Source: Glomus cerebriforme
Taxonomy: Eukaryota > Glomeromycota > Glomeromycetes > Glomerales > Glomeraceae
Length of the DNA: 34,991 bases
Reading direction: 5' to 3'
NCBI GenBank assembly: GCA_003550305.1
Contig: QKYT01000448.1
Location: 14,056-49,046, forward strand
The position numbers and the translations under genes are program-made. The notes under the pieces are model-generated. The model ran no database searches. It was not told the origin of the DNA and worked only from the letters and a program-made list of their open reading frames with translations. This document shows, piece by piece, positions 20,088 to 29,735 of this stretch; position 1 is the first letter of the stretch, and each line of letters opens with the position of its first letter.

Positions 20088-21169
20088 TTATTCATCAAGT
20101 CTTGCCAATAAGTATTCAATTTCAACTTCTTTTGTCAAAGGAATGACACATTTTTCATATAATTCAACAACTATATCTACATTAATTTTTAATTGTTTTG
20201 TAGTTTGTAAATTATTCAAATTTTCTTCAATATCTTGACCATATATTAGAGCTTTACGTCTAAGTCTTTTTAATAGAGCTTCTTCAACAAGTTTGTCAGT
20301 TAATAACTCTTCAATTGCCCCAACGTCTCGATTTTTGATATATTCAATGTATTTAGGTTGAAGTTTAGGATCAAGAAATTTTGCTTCAGCAACAAATTTT
20401 CCTTAAAGATAAATAAATTAGCAAGGTAATGTTTTTGTTGCTACTAATGAAATAGTTATGTTGCATACCATAATGAATTCTTTGAGATAAAGCTTGAAGA
20501 CACTCAACGTCTCTAGTTGCCGTGGAGCCATAGTTTTGATCATCTCCCGGCATACATAATGAAGGAACAATGTCCTCGAGATAAAACTTCATTATTTTAT
20601 CATTAACATTAATATTATTATGTTTAAGGATTTGTGGATAGTTTAGGGGGGGGATAATTGGTTCCGGAAGAGGACCTGTGAATGGATACTCATCGGGACT
20701 TTAAAGAGAGATAAAATAAATAATGAAAATATTTGAAGTTTTCTAAAAAGGAATATATTGTTTACCTCTGATATCTTCTTACTTTTGCTATAAAATTAGA
20801 AATATTTAATTCGAAATTACATGAAAATTTCATAAAAAAAAATACATTAAACAATTTAACTACCATGTACTTTTTCAACTTCGGACAAAAAATATTCTAA
20901 AAAAGTTCCATCAAAACCATTACTTTGTTCATATTTATACATTCCAGGTTTATAAACGTTATCATTAACAGAAAACTGTGCCCTTTCAATCAAAGCTAAG
21001 TTGGTATCGATAATAAAAAAAAATACATTAAAATCTATTGTATACACCAACAACAAATAAATTTTTTTGGTAACTTACCAAAAATTATAGTATCTTCAAG
21101 ACGAATAAGTGTATTTCGAAGTTTGGGAAGAGAAATGCTATCTTCAGGTTTTCCGGATATAAAATTCAT
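20088..21169 (-). CDS. ARO7: Chorismate mutase (EC 5.4.99.5), 262 aa
   Basis: It converts chorismate to prephenate, the committed step to Phe and Tyr, in the cytosol. Five minus-strand exons (21079-21169, 20864-20995, 20766-20787, 20469-20698, 20088-20401) total 789 nt in frame; introns are 83, 76, 67 and 67 nt and GT-AG. The product aligns along its whole length with the all-helical yeast/plant AroQ class. Active-site counterparts are Arg18 ([10 protein letters not shown]), Arg155 and Lys166 ([14 protein letters not shown]), Glu198, Thr248 and Glu252 ([12 protein letters not shown]). Allosteric-site counterparts are Arg78-Arg79 (KVRRYQSPDE) and Gly139-Ser140 ([14 protein letters not shown]). 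Yeast Asn194 corresponds to Asp194 here. Yeast Aro7p has 256 residues. Exon 3 is only 22 nt. The gene is divergent from uS5m with 130 bp between starts, and is single and intact. Confidence 0.96.
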
Positions 21170-21299
21170 TTTCTCGTGTTGATTTACAAAGTCTGTATAA
21201 AGAGCTATGATACCTTATATAAGCACATTGATGATTATCACTAGAGCGCATTGTTAATCAAATCAGCCACATTTATTGGCTTAGCAGTTAGACTTTACA
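21170..21299. promoter_or_regulatory. Bidirectional promoter, chorismate mutase / uS5m
   Basis: Only 130 bp separate the two start codons. The segment contains ATTGG (21275-21279, a CCAAT box on the minus strand), GATTATCAC and a TATATAAG-like string near 21215. Shared or coordinated regulation is inference from the spacing. Confidence 0.6.
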
Positions 21300-22232
21300 A
21301 TGAACTCTTTTACGAAAATTCCTTTACACGTCTCATTTCTAAGGAGTATAAACAATACTTTTGCAATTAATGAATGCATTTTCAAGAAATATTTAATCTT
21401 TTATCCCCTTCGCGCCATTTCAACAAACTCAACCGATTCCGATAAAAATGCTAAATCTATTAGACCACTTCGTCCTCGTGTAGAAGGACTTGACGTATCC
21501 AGATTTCCTGATCTATCAAAACTTGATCCAATTTTAGATATACCGGGACCGATAATTGATCCTCCATTTCCAATAACTCGTCCTTCTGTAGTAATCACTG
21601 CTCCGGAAACTGAAAGCGATGATACTGATACTTTATCGGCCGTTACTGGGCTCTCCCCTTCCGAAATTCGTGATTTACAGAAAAAAGCTCTTATTATAAA
21701 ACGTGTTGTAAAGCAAACAGGAAAGGGTAGAATTCCTAGTATGTATGCTTTAGTGGTAGTGGGTAATGGTAAAGGTGTTGCTGGTTTTGGAGAGGGCAAA
21801 CATGATGAGGTTCCAACTGCTATCAAAAAAGCCACTAACAAGGCTATAAAAAGTCTAAGATATTTTGAAAGGTATGATGATAGAACTTTGTACCATGATA
21901 TAGAACATAAATTTCACGGAACTACAATAAAATTATGGGTCAGACCTCCTGGTAGGTTAGATAAGAATTGAAATTTTGTGAAAATATTGTATTTATTTAT
22001 CGCAATACTTTTTTTAGGGTTCGGTATAAGATGTAATCATTATATACATGAAGTTGCAAAATGTGTCGGTATTCAAGATCTTTCTGCAAAAGTTTTTGGT
22101 TCGTGCAATGGAATGAATGTTATAAAATGCACTTTCGAGGCTTTAAATGGTCAAAAATTACCTTCAGAAATTGCGAAATCTAGAGGAAAGAATTTGGTAG
22201 ACGTATATCATACTTATTATGGAACAAAATAA
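21300..22232 (+). CDS. MRPS5: Mitochondrial small-subunit ribosomal protein uS5m (288 aa)
   Basis: Two exons (21300-21951 and 22018-22232) join in frame over a 66-nt GT-AG intron to 867 nt. Residues 1-45 are rich in Arg, Lys, Ser and Phe with few acids, fitting a mitochondrial presequence. Residues 46-118 are a fungal-type extension. The S5 N-terminal RNA-binding domain is at about 129-195 (IIKRVVKQTGKGR, YALVVVGNGKGVAGFGEGK). The S5 C-terminal domain spans 209-288, starting TTIKLWVRPPGFGIRCNHYI with the intron in Gly218, then ECVAG-region residues EVAKCVGIQDLSAKVFGSCN. This belongs to the decoding-centre side of the mitoribosome. The continuous frame that reads past the donor to 21971 ends in RLDKN and is an unspliced artefact. 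The start is the first ATG and gives the presequence. In yeast the homologue is MRPS5. Confidence 0.95.
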
Positions 22233-23020
22233 TATTTATTTAAATTAAAACAAAATGATTTATAAAATATTCGAAGATATAATTATTACCTTTCTCTTTT
22301 TAAAGTTTATCTATGAGCTTTATGCATAACATTTAAAATTTTCACCTAGTCGACGTAAATTTCCTTAGTAGTCAGTTAGTTGTCAATACAGTTGCTTAAT
22401 AAAAATCATATCAGATTCGAAATATTATCCTACTCCTCTCCACACACCAAGCAACTAAGAAATTTGGAACCTCATCAAACACCTTGTGTCATTGGTTAAA
22501 GCAAGAAAAAATTACTGTTAAACCGTCTTCTTCTTTACAGCATATCTTCCATTTTTCCAGAGTTGACTTTCCAAAATTCTGATAACACCAACTGCCATCA
22601 CCAAGAAAGGTTTCTATATCAAGTAACAAACAAAAAGAAGACCTTGAAAGACAGAAACAGATTCTTAAATGCAGATTCCCAAATTATAATCTCATCAGTG
22701 ATGTTGGGTTAGGTATTAATTTACATAATAATAAAAAAAAATTGTTAATAATGCTAGGACAAAATTGCATTGTAATAATCTGATATATAAAACTGATACA
22801 TAAAAACTAATACTTGAAAAGGTAGAAAAAAATAAATAATTAGACAAAATATAAGGAATATAATTAATTATATAAAAAGATATTCCTATATATAAAGTAT
22901 TGAAAAGATCTATACAAAAAATATCTAATATATAGTGATTTTATATATAAAAAAATATTTCTGTATATAAAAAAAATTCTGGTATATAGTGATTTTCTAT
23001 ATAAAAAAATCTTCTTATAT
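22233..23020. other. Intergenic DNA with a possible transposase helix-turn-helix scrap
   Basis: At 22452-22560 the plus strand reads QATKKFGTSSNTLCHWLKQ followed by EKITVKPSSSLQHIF. This resembles the N-terminal helix-turn-helix of pogo/CENP-B-like or similar transposases. No further transposase domain follows and the frame is broken after about 40 codons. From 22860 the DNA is TATATAAAAAA-type simple repeat. Identification of the scrap is weak. Confidence 0.3.
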
Positions 23021-23028
23021 ATATAAAA

Positions 23029-23419
23029 GGGTAAATCTAGATCTAGCATGGGGGTAAGACACTTATATATCGCCGGGAATTTTCCTAATTCGGTAATTCC
23101 GGCCGAAATTAAGAAAATTTCCTTTTTTGGGAGTCTCGTGTAACCCAAATTTCGATTTTGAAGAGAAACAAAATTGCCTTTTGGTTTGTGTAACGTTACC
23201 CAATTGCCCAAAATAGAAATTCCGGCCAGAATTAAAATTTTCGGCCAAAATTAATAGATGTGACGATTAATATGTGACAAATAGGATTTCACATCTCGAA
23301 AAAATTCTAAGTTTCTAGAATAAATAGTAAAAATGAAAGTCGGAGGGTGTGACACGAAGATGACAAATTAGAGGCGATGAATAATGATGTCGCACCCCTG
23401 TGAGATATACATTTGCCCT
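23029..23419. mobile_element. Putative hAT-type MITE (391 bp) with AATTCCGGCC words
   Basis: Imperfect terminal inverted repeats: left GGGTAAATCTAGATC...GGGGGTAAGACA, right (reverse complement) AGGGCAAATGTATATC...GGGGTGCGACA. ATATAAAA flanks both sides (23021-23028 and 23420-23427), an 8-bp duplication, although the surrounding DNA is itself TATA-rich. The interior repeats AATTCCGGCC, GGCCGAAATTAA and AATTTTCGGCC words and is distinctly more G/C-rich than its flanks. Confidence 0.55.
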
Positions 23420-23427
23420 ATATAAAA

Positions 23428-24160
23428 TAATAAAAAAAAATTAATTTATATAATAATTTTTATATAAATTAGGATATCTAATATATATTAAAAAAAATCT
23501 GTTTCAAAAGTCCTAATTTTTTTTTGATAAGTTAATTATATTTATTATATTAATGTCTATTAAATAAATATATAATATAAATTATGAATCCAATCTTCTT
23601 ATAAAAGAAAAAATATAACTTATTATATAAGATAAAAATTTGTAAAAGTGAAATATAATATCAATATTCTTTTAGTAAAACTGACTCTTATATATCTTCT
23701 GATCCAGAAGTCCTATTTTTATTTTTCTAATACCTAAAAAATAATATATATTATTATATTTAAGTATTAATAAATTATAAATAAAAAATCAAAATTCTTT
23801 TCAAGATAATCTATAAAAGTTTTGCATAAGTAGTCATCTCAATTTAGTGGAGTAAAATAGGACACTTTCAGACTGTTAAGAATTGATCTATTCTGAAAAA
23901 GTAATTATTGGATATATTAATAGCAAAGGTTTTTAGACAGAAGATGTAAATGAGACAGTATAAGCAGCCATCTTGATTTATCTGGAGCATCTGCAATATT
24001 GTTAAAAACTGGTTTGATAGAGTAGAAAATAAAAAATAATATTGCAATTATTTTTCAAATTCATAATATTGCAGAATTTTAAATCGAATTGTGCATAGTA
24101 ATCTGCAATTCCAATCATGTAATTCATATAAAATACAAAATTGCAAATTACTCAAGTTTT
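23428..24160. other. AT-rich DNA, no gene seen
   Basis: TATATAAATT-type low complexity to 23630, then degenerate repeats (GTAGTCATCTCAATTTAGTGGAG at 23831 and GCAGCCATCTTGATTTATCTGG at 23965 look like diverged copies about 135 bp apart). No gene recognised. Confidence 0.4.
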
Positions 24161-24167
24161 AATAATT

Positions 24168-24375
24168 AGATTTTAATGAAATATATATCATTCGAATTCT
24201 CTCATTAAAACAAATCAAATGTATAAATATCGTCTTTCTAATATTAATATTAATAAAAATACAATTACACAAACATTTAACAAATTTTAGAAATAAAATG
24301 TGATCTAATAATTGGATTTCAATAAATTTTATATCATTCAATTCATCTTAATAAGAGGATTTGAATGATAATAAT
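24168..24375. repeat. Degraded fold-back relic of the CATTCGAAT...GAGACG family
   Basis: TATATCATTCGAATTCTCTC at 24183 and, inverted, a TTATTATCATTCAAATCC-type arm at about 24350-24372 form a weak inverted repeat. Its layout matches the other fold-back elements in the window. Confidence 0.4.
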
Positions 24376-24861
24376 TTTATTATTTTAACATCAATATTGG
24401 CAAAGTTTTTTTTTTTTATAATTAACAGCATATTTTATTTAATAAAATTAAAGTTAAACAATACAAAAATAATAATAAATATAAATAATCTATATGGATC
24501 TCATTTCTATCTAGTTTATATAATATAAGAATTTAAAAAGTAAAAACTAATTTAAATGTCTACGCTATAAACCTAATATAAAAATATACCTAATATACTA
24601 CTTTGTAATGAGAAGTAACAACCAGGTTAACCATCCAGAAAGTATCCACTCCAATCCTTTAAAATAAGTTAAAGAAGAGTCATAACCTAACCATCTGAAC
24701 TATTAGATCCATTAGGAGAACCGCTTGATCTAAAAGTTTAATCCAGGATGTTCTGAGGAAAAATGCCTTAGATAACAAGTCTAGAACAAAAGCTGAGGTC
24801 AGTGATAGAAGTCTTGAACCTGAGCAGCTTAGCAGGAGTATATGACATAATAATATCTTTA

Positions 24862-25404
24862 CACTAGTCAAAAACTGATCTATCTTACAGATATCTTACA
24901 GATATCTTATAAATATTGGGTACCCAAAATGCATAAATTCTGCTATACATCGGGTACCCAATATGTATACTATAGAATTAAAAAATACAATTTATTAATT
25001 ATCTCGCTATCCAGTGATCATAAAAANATGAAATATAGCTCATTCGATTCGCCTNACTGAGACGTATCGAATGGTACTAATTTCGCATTTCTAAGTGTGA
25101 TAGATGTCGAGATATTTAATAAATCGTAAAAAAAAACAAATAAAAAATGCCAATTTGTCAAATATCTCGACATCTATCACACCTAGAAATGCGAAATTAG
25201 TACCATTCGATACGTCTCAGTGAGGCGAATCAAATGAGCTATATTTCATCTTTTTATGATTACTGGATAGTGAGATAATTAATAAATTGTATTTTTTAAT
25301 TCTATAGTATACATATTGGGTACCNGATGTATAGCAGAATTTATGCATTTTGGGTACCCGATATTTATAAGATATCTGTAAGATAGATCAGTTTTTGACC
25401 AGTG
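24862..25404. mobile_element. Fold-back MITE, copy B (543 bp)
   Basis: Terminal inverted repeat CACTAGTCAAAAACTGATC / CACTGGTCAAAAACTGATC flanked by TTA (24859-24861 and 25405-25407). LINE copy L2 keeps the empty site ATATCTTTAGTAG at 31190-31203, which confirms the 3-bp duplication. The arms continue inward through GGGTACCCAATATG, GATCATAAAA, GAGCTATATTTCAT and CGATTCG...GAGACG, then CATCTATCAC. Non-coding. A TWA-like 3-bp duplication suits PIF/Harbinger, and CACTR ends suit CACTA-like ends; I leave the superfamily open. Confidence 0.9.
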
Positions 25405-26582
25405 TTAGTAAGTAGTATAGAGGTCATAATATAATAATAAGAGAGCCAAGTTTGGTGAAAGAAGTCACATTGTAACTTATCCACCGCAAAACATATAAGG
25501 TTCTTGGTAGAAGTGACTGAAAGATCAATTGAAAAAAGAAAGGCTGAAAGGTCACATGGAATGAAACCTTGGAGAATGAATAAAGGCCAATTTGAAAAAA
25601 AATCCATAAATAGGGTCCAAATATTTAAAGAAAGGAAAGCATTTTATGAAGGAAAATCTGACATCCTTGTTGAACTTTTTTGACCAAGAAACTGAACAGA
25701 GTCTAATAAGGTTAGTTTAAATTGGTCAAAAAGACTGGAAAAATTGTTGTGTGGGCGTGTAGCAAAGGTGGAACATCTAGAAAAGAGTTGATCAGTATGA
25801 TCATCGAACAGTACATCAATTAAGGAAGCGATTCTAGGCAAATATTACAAAAGAAGTAAAGTAATTCATGAGGTAAATATCAGCGATATTGTGAGTTCAT
25901 AATATCCATGGTCAGGAGTTCAGAGAATTGTAACTTGAAGTAAAAAGAAGAATGAGCAATACGATGTTCTTGCATTTTAGAGGAAGACAGATCTGAAAGT
26001 GAAATAAAGGAATTCAACACGGACTAAGACAAAGTTCAATCAATAGATAAAATAAACAAGAATAAAGAAGTGAAACAAGTGAGCGATAAAAAGTAAAAAA
26101 AAGTAATAAAAGAATTATACTGATCAAAAATAGATCTAAAAGAAGATTTAACTCTAATATCTAAATAAGATAAACATATAAGTAAAGAAGAATCAAAATA
26201 AAGAGAAATATAATCTAACGATTAAAAATCAGAGCAGCATGTAAGATCATGTGTTAAAGAGTCTGAATAATTATGAAAAAATTATCAGAATGAGAAGAAA
26301 CTTTATGCATAGTAAAATTTAAATGTTTTGAAAAGTAAAAATAAACAAATTGAGACCACAAATAAGAAAGTTTGAATTTTTTCCAAATAACAGAGAAAGG
26401 ATCTTTAATGAGCAAATTAATACCATTGATAATGGAAGAAGAATCTGTAAAAATATGAAGATAAAAAAGCAAAGTAACACCAATGGGGCAAGTTCTGAAA
26501 CTATAGAATTGGCAATAGAATAGAAAATGGGAAAAGCAAAACCATCAAGTATAAGGTCATTAGAAGTGGATTGAGTTCATAC

Positions 26583-27584
26583 TAGTGCTCCTAAAAAAAT
26601 CTGATCCGATCTGAATCCGCAGATTTGATCTGAAATGGATTCAGATCAGTTGTGTAAATTTAAGATCTGTGGATCTGATCTGAAAGCAAATAAATCCGAT
26701 CTGAATCCGATCTGATCGGATCAGATCATGGTACAAAAAAAATCTGGATCTGATCCGATCAGATTCAGATCTTCATATATAAATAAAAAAAATTTTTTTT
26801 TTTTATTTTTATCTTTTTTTTTAGAGACTTTAGAGATGGAACCTGGACGACCAAACGAACAGTTCCTGAACAAACTAAAGGTAAGTTCATTCTTTTTTTA
26901 CTTTATTTTTTTTAGGGAAAGTAATTAACGTTTCCTTTTCTCCTTTTTTTAGAAAATCGGACGAACGGACGAAGCCGAACGAATGGAACTTGAACGAATG
27001 AACTAAGAGGTTAGTTCGTTCATTTTTTTCATTTTTTTACTTTCAGGGAACGTAATTAACATTTCCCTTCTCTTTTTTTAGGAAACCGGACGAATGGACA
27101 AAATCGAACGACTGGGATCTTGGACGAACGTAAGTTCATTCTTTTTTTACTTTATTAATTATTAAGGAATGTAACTAATATTCCCTTTTCTCTTTTTTTT
27201 AGGAAACCGGACGAACGGACGAAGCNGAACGAACNGAANTTGAACGAANGAACTAAGAGGTTAGTTCNTTCGTCTCTTTTCNTTTTTTTTTACTTTCAGG
27301 GAACGTAATTAACGTCTNCCTTCTCTTTTTTTTTAGGAAACTGAACGAACAATTAGATTCAGATCGGTTCAGTTTCGGATTTGAATCAGTTTCAGTTCGG
27401 TTCAGTTTCAGATTAATTAGATTCAGATCAGTTTGACTTCAGTTCAGTTCAAATCTGGATCAGTTTCAGATTGGTTCAGATCAGATCCAATCAGATTCAG
27501 ATCAGTTCAGATCTATTCAGACCAGATTCAGATCAGATTAGATTTAAATCAAATCCAATCTGAACCGATCTGTTAGGAGCACTA
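26583..27584. mobile_element. hAT-type non-autonomous element (1002 bp), GATCTGA-word arms
   Basis: Perfect 9-bp terminal inverted repeats TAGTGCTCC / GGAGCACTA and a perfect 8-bp duplication GTTCATAC (26575-26582 and 27585-27592), as in hAT elements. L2 has the uninterrupted site. Both arms (about 26592-26780 and 27355-27575) consist almost entirely of GATCTGA, GATTCAGATC and CGGTTCAGTTT words. The middle is an exon/intron-like tandem array (listed separately). No transposase; it must be moved in trans. Confidence 0.92.
26825..27336 (+). repeat. Exon/intron-like tandem array, 57-nt exons, core of the hAT-type element
   Basis: Exon-like blocks 26825-26880, 26953-27009, 27082-27129 and 27203-27259 (56, 57, 48 and 57 nt), then a fifth from 27337. 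They are separated by intron-like blocks of 72, 72, 73 and 77 nt that all begin GTAAGTTC or GTTAGTTC and end CTTTTTTTAG. The intron-like blocks share internal GGGAACGTAATTAAC. Blocks 2 to 4 are multiples of three and in one frame read ETGRTDEAERMELERMN-like peptides, with a TAA at the end of the 57-nt unit. An ATG at 26836 opens a spliced frame of only about 32 codons. Confidence 0.8.
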
Positions 27585-28202
27585 GTTCATACATAAGATA
27601 TGCAAAGACAGTCATTAACAAGCTTAAAAGAGCTATCAATATAAAAATGGTAAACATTAGAGAAAAATACTTAAAAATGAGAAGAATTCACAATAGTTAA
27701 AATAGGAGACAAAGGAATAGGAACAGGATCAAAATTTGGAGAAATAAATAATTTAGAATTAAGTTGCGAAGCAACAGATTTAACAGAAGTTTTAAAAAAT
27801 ATAGAATCCAATTTTTTCAAATGATATTTTGAGACAGGAGATAAAATCACTATGAGAGTTAAATCTACAGAAAAGAACAGAAAATAGGACCTAATTTCTT
27901 CTGTCATAAAGGAGTCAGAGAAGAATGCAAATAATAGTTCAAAGAGCAACCTGAATATTGCTGAAGGGATAATAGTTGAGAAATTGGGATATGAGAAGAG
28001 TTCAGAATCGTAACAGGAATCTAGTGGTTAATAAAAGCAGTATGTGATCTTGGAACATACTTAAAGATGTGACCGAAGGAAGTGTGGAAAAGCTAAAAAA
28101 GCCAATTTGCAATCCAATGAAAGTCAAAGTATTTGTTAGGATGATTAAATGGGATAGTTTGATAGGAAATATCTAGGGTGGAAATATCATCCATAGTATA
28201 CT

Positions 28203-29735
28203 TAAGGTTACTTGCTGAAACCCATCTGCTAGCCCAATATGAAATGCCAAAACTCTTATATAGTGTCAAAACTTTGAAATTGTGAAACTGCCAAAATTTG
28301 CAAAACCTTTATAATAAGTTTATCTATAGTTTCAGCACAACAAGTAGTAATATTTTATATGAGTTTTGGCATAGTTTCACCATATAATTCAATAAATTTA
28401 TATGTATTTGAATAATTTATTGTAATTTTTATGTTTATTTAATATTATAATAAAAGATTACATTTTTTTAAAGTAAACTCCATCTCCAAGTTCAGTTTGT
28501 TTGAGAAGGTTTGGCAACCTAAAAAAATAAAGAAAGAAACGTTAGTTACATTTTTTTAATATTAAAAAACTCTTCCCCTCTTTTCAACTTACATTCCAAG
28601 TTCATTTCACCCAAGAAGTTCGGTAATCTAAAAAAAATAGAGAAAGAAATGTTAGTAATGTTTCTTTTAATATTAAAAAAAACATTTTCCCTTTCCAATT
28701 TACATTCCAAGTCCAGTTCGTCCAAGGAGTCCAGTAACCTAAAAAAAATAGAGAAAGAAACGTTAGTAACGTTTCTTTTAATATTAAAAAACATTCACCC
28801 TTTCCAACTTACATTTCAAGTCCAGTTTGCCCAAGGAGTCTGGTAACCTAAAAAAATAGAAAAAGAACTATTAGTAATATTTCTTTTAATATTAAAAGAA
28901 ACATTCTCCCTTTTCAACTTACATTCCAAATCCAGTTTGTCCAAGAAATCTGGTAACTTAAAAAAAATAGAGAAAAAAACGTTAGTAACGTTTCTTTTAA
29001 TATTAAAAAAAATATTTCCCCCCTTTCCAACTTACATTCCAAATCCAGTTCGCTCACGGAATCCAGTAACCTAAAAAAAATAGAGACAGAAATGTTAGTA
29101 ATGTTTCTTTTAATATTAAAAAAAACATTTCCCCTTTCCAACTTACATTCCAAGTCCAGTTTGCCTAAGGAGTTTGGTAACCTAAAAAAAATAGAGAAAG
29201 AAATGTTAGTAACATTTCTTTTAATATTAAAAAATCATTTCACCTTTTCAACTTACATTCCAAGTCCAGTTCACTCAAGAAGTCCGGTAACCTAAAAAAA
29301 TAGTGAAAGAAACATTAGTAACGTTTCTTTTAATATTAAAAAAAACGTTCCCCCTTTCCAACTTACATTCCAAGTTCAGTTTGCCTAAGGAGTCCAGTAA
29401 CCTAAAAAAAATAAAGAAAGAAACGTTAGTAACGTTTCTTTAATATTAAAAAAGTTTCTTCCTCTTTCAATTTACATTCAAGTCGTCCAAGGAGTCTGAT
29501 AACCTAAAAAAAAAGAGAAAAATATAAAAAAAAAATTTTTAATAATTAATTATTTATCAAATGATTATTAAAATGCCAAAACTGTATGTATGTCATATGA
29601 TATACTACGCTGAAATGCTGAAATGCTGAAACAGTTTTAGCAGTTTTGGCATTTCAAGTAATTTTGCAAAACTAATTTTGGCAGTTTCATATATACCATT
29701 CTGCTGAAACCCCTTAGTTTTGACAAGCAACCTTA
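28203..29735. mobile_element. hAT-type non-autonomous element (1533 bp), TGCCAAAACT-word arms
   Basis: Terminal inverted repeats TAAGGTTACTTG / CAAGCAACCTTA and a perfect 8-bp duplication AGTATACT (28195-28202 and 29736-29743). L2 shows the corresponding uninterrupted site near 33230. The arms (28203-28480 and 29560-29735) are rich in GCCAAAACT, TTTTGGCAGTTTC and GCTGAAAC words. The core is a 110-bp exon/intron-like array. No transposase. Confidence 0.9.
28485..29517 (-). repeat. 110-bp exon/intron-like tandem array, 10 units
   Basis: ACATTCCAAG-type marks fall at 28591, 28702, 28811, 28921, 29034, 29145, 29255, 29365 and 29474, i.e. every 109-113 bp. On the minus strand each unit is a 35-nt exon-like block (GTTACCGGACTCCTTGGACG, then AACTGGACTTGGAAT) followed by GTAAGTTGGAAAGGG. 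A perfect hairpin GAAACGTTA-C-TAACGTTTC comes next, and the unit ends CTATTTTTTTAG. Nearly every unit preserves the donor, hairpin and acceptor. Short frames found here are by-products of the repeat. Confidence 0.9.

Noticed and set aside
21401..21841. 146-codon open frame on the minus strand
   Set aside because: Antisense of the uS5m coding exon, whose plus-strand product matches the family along its length.
28546..29295. Several 65-82-codon open frames on both strands
   Set aside because: Read-through of exon-like and intron-like blocks of the 110-bp array; not independent genes.
28485..29517. CRISPR-like regular spacing
   Set aside because: The whole 110-bp unit is repeated, with no unique spacers, and the context is a eukaryotic transposon.
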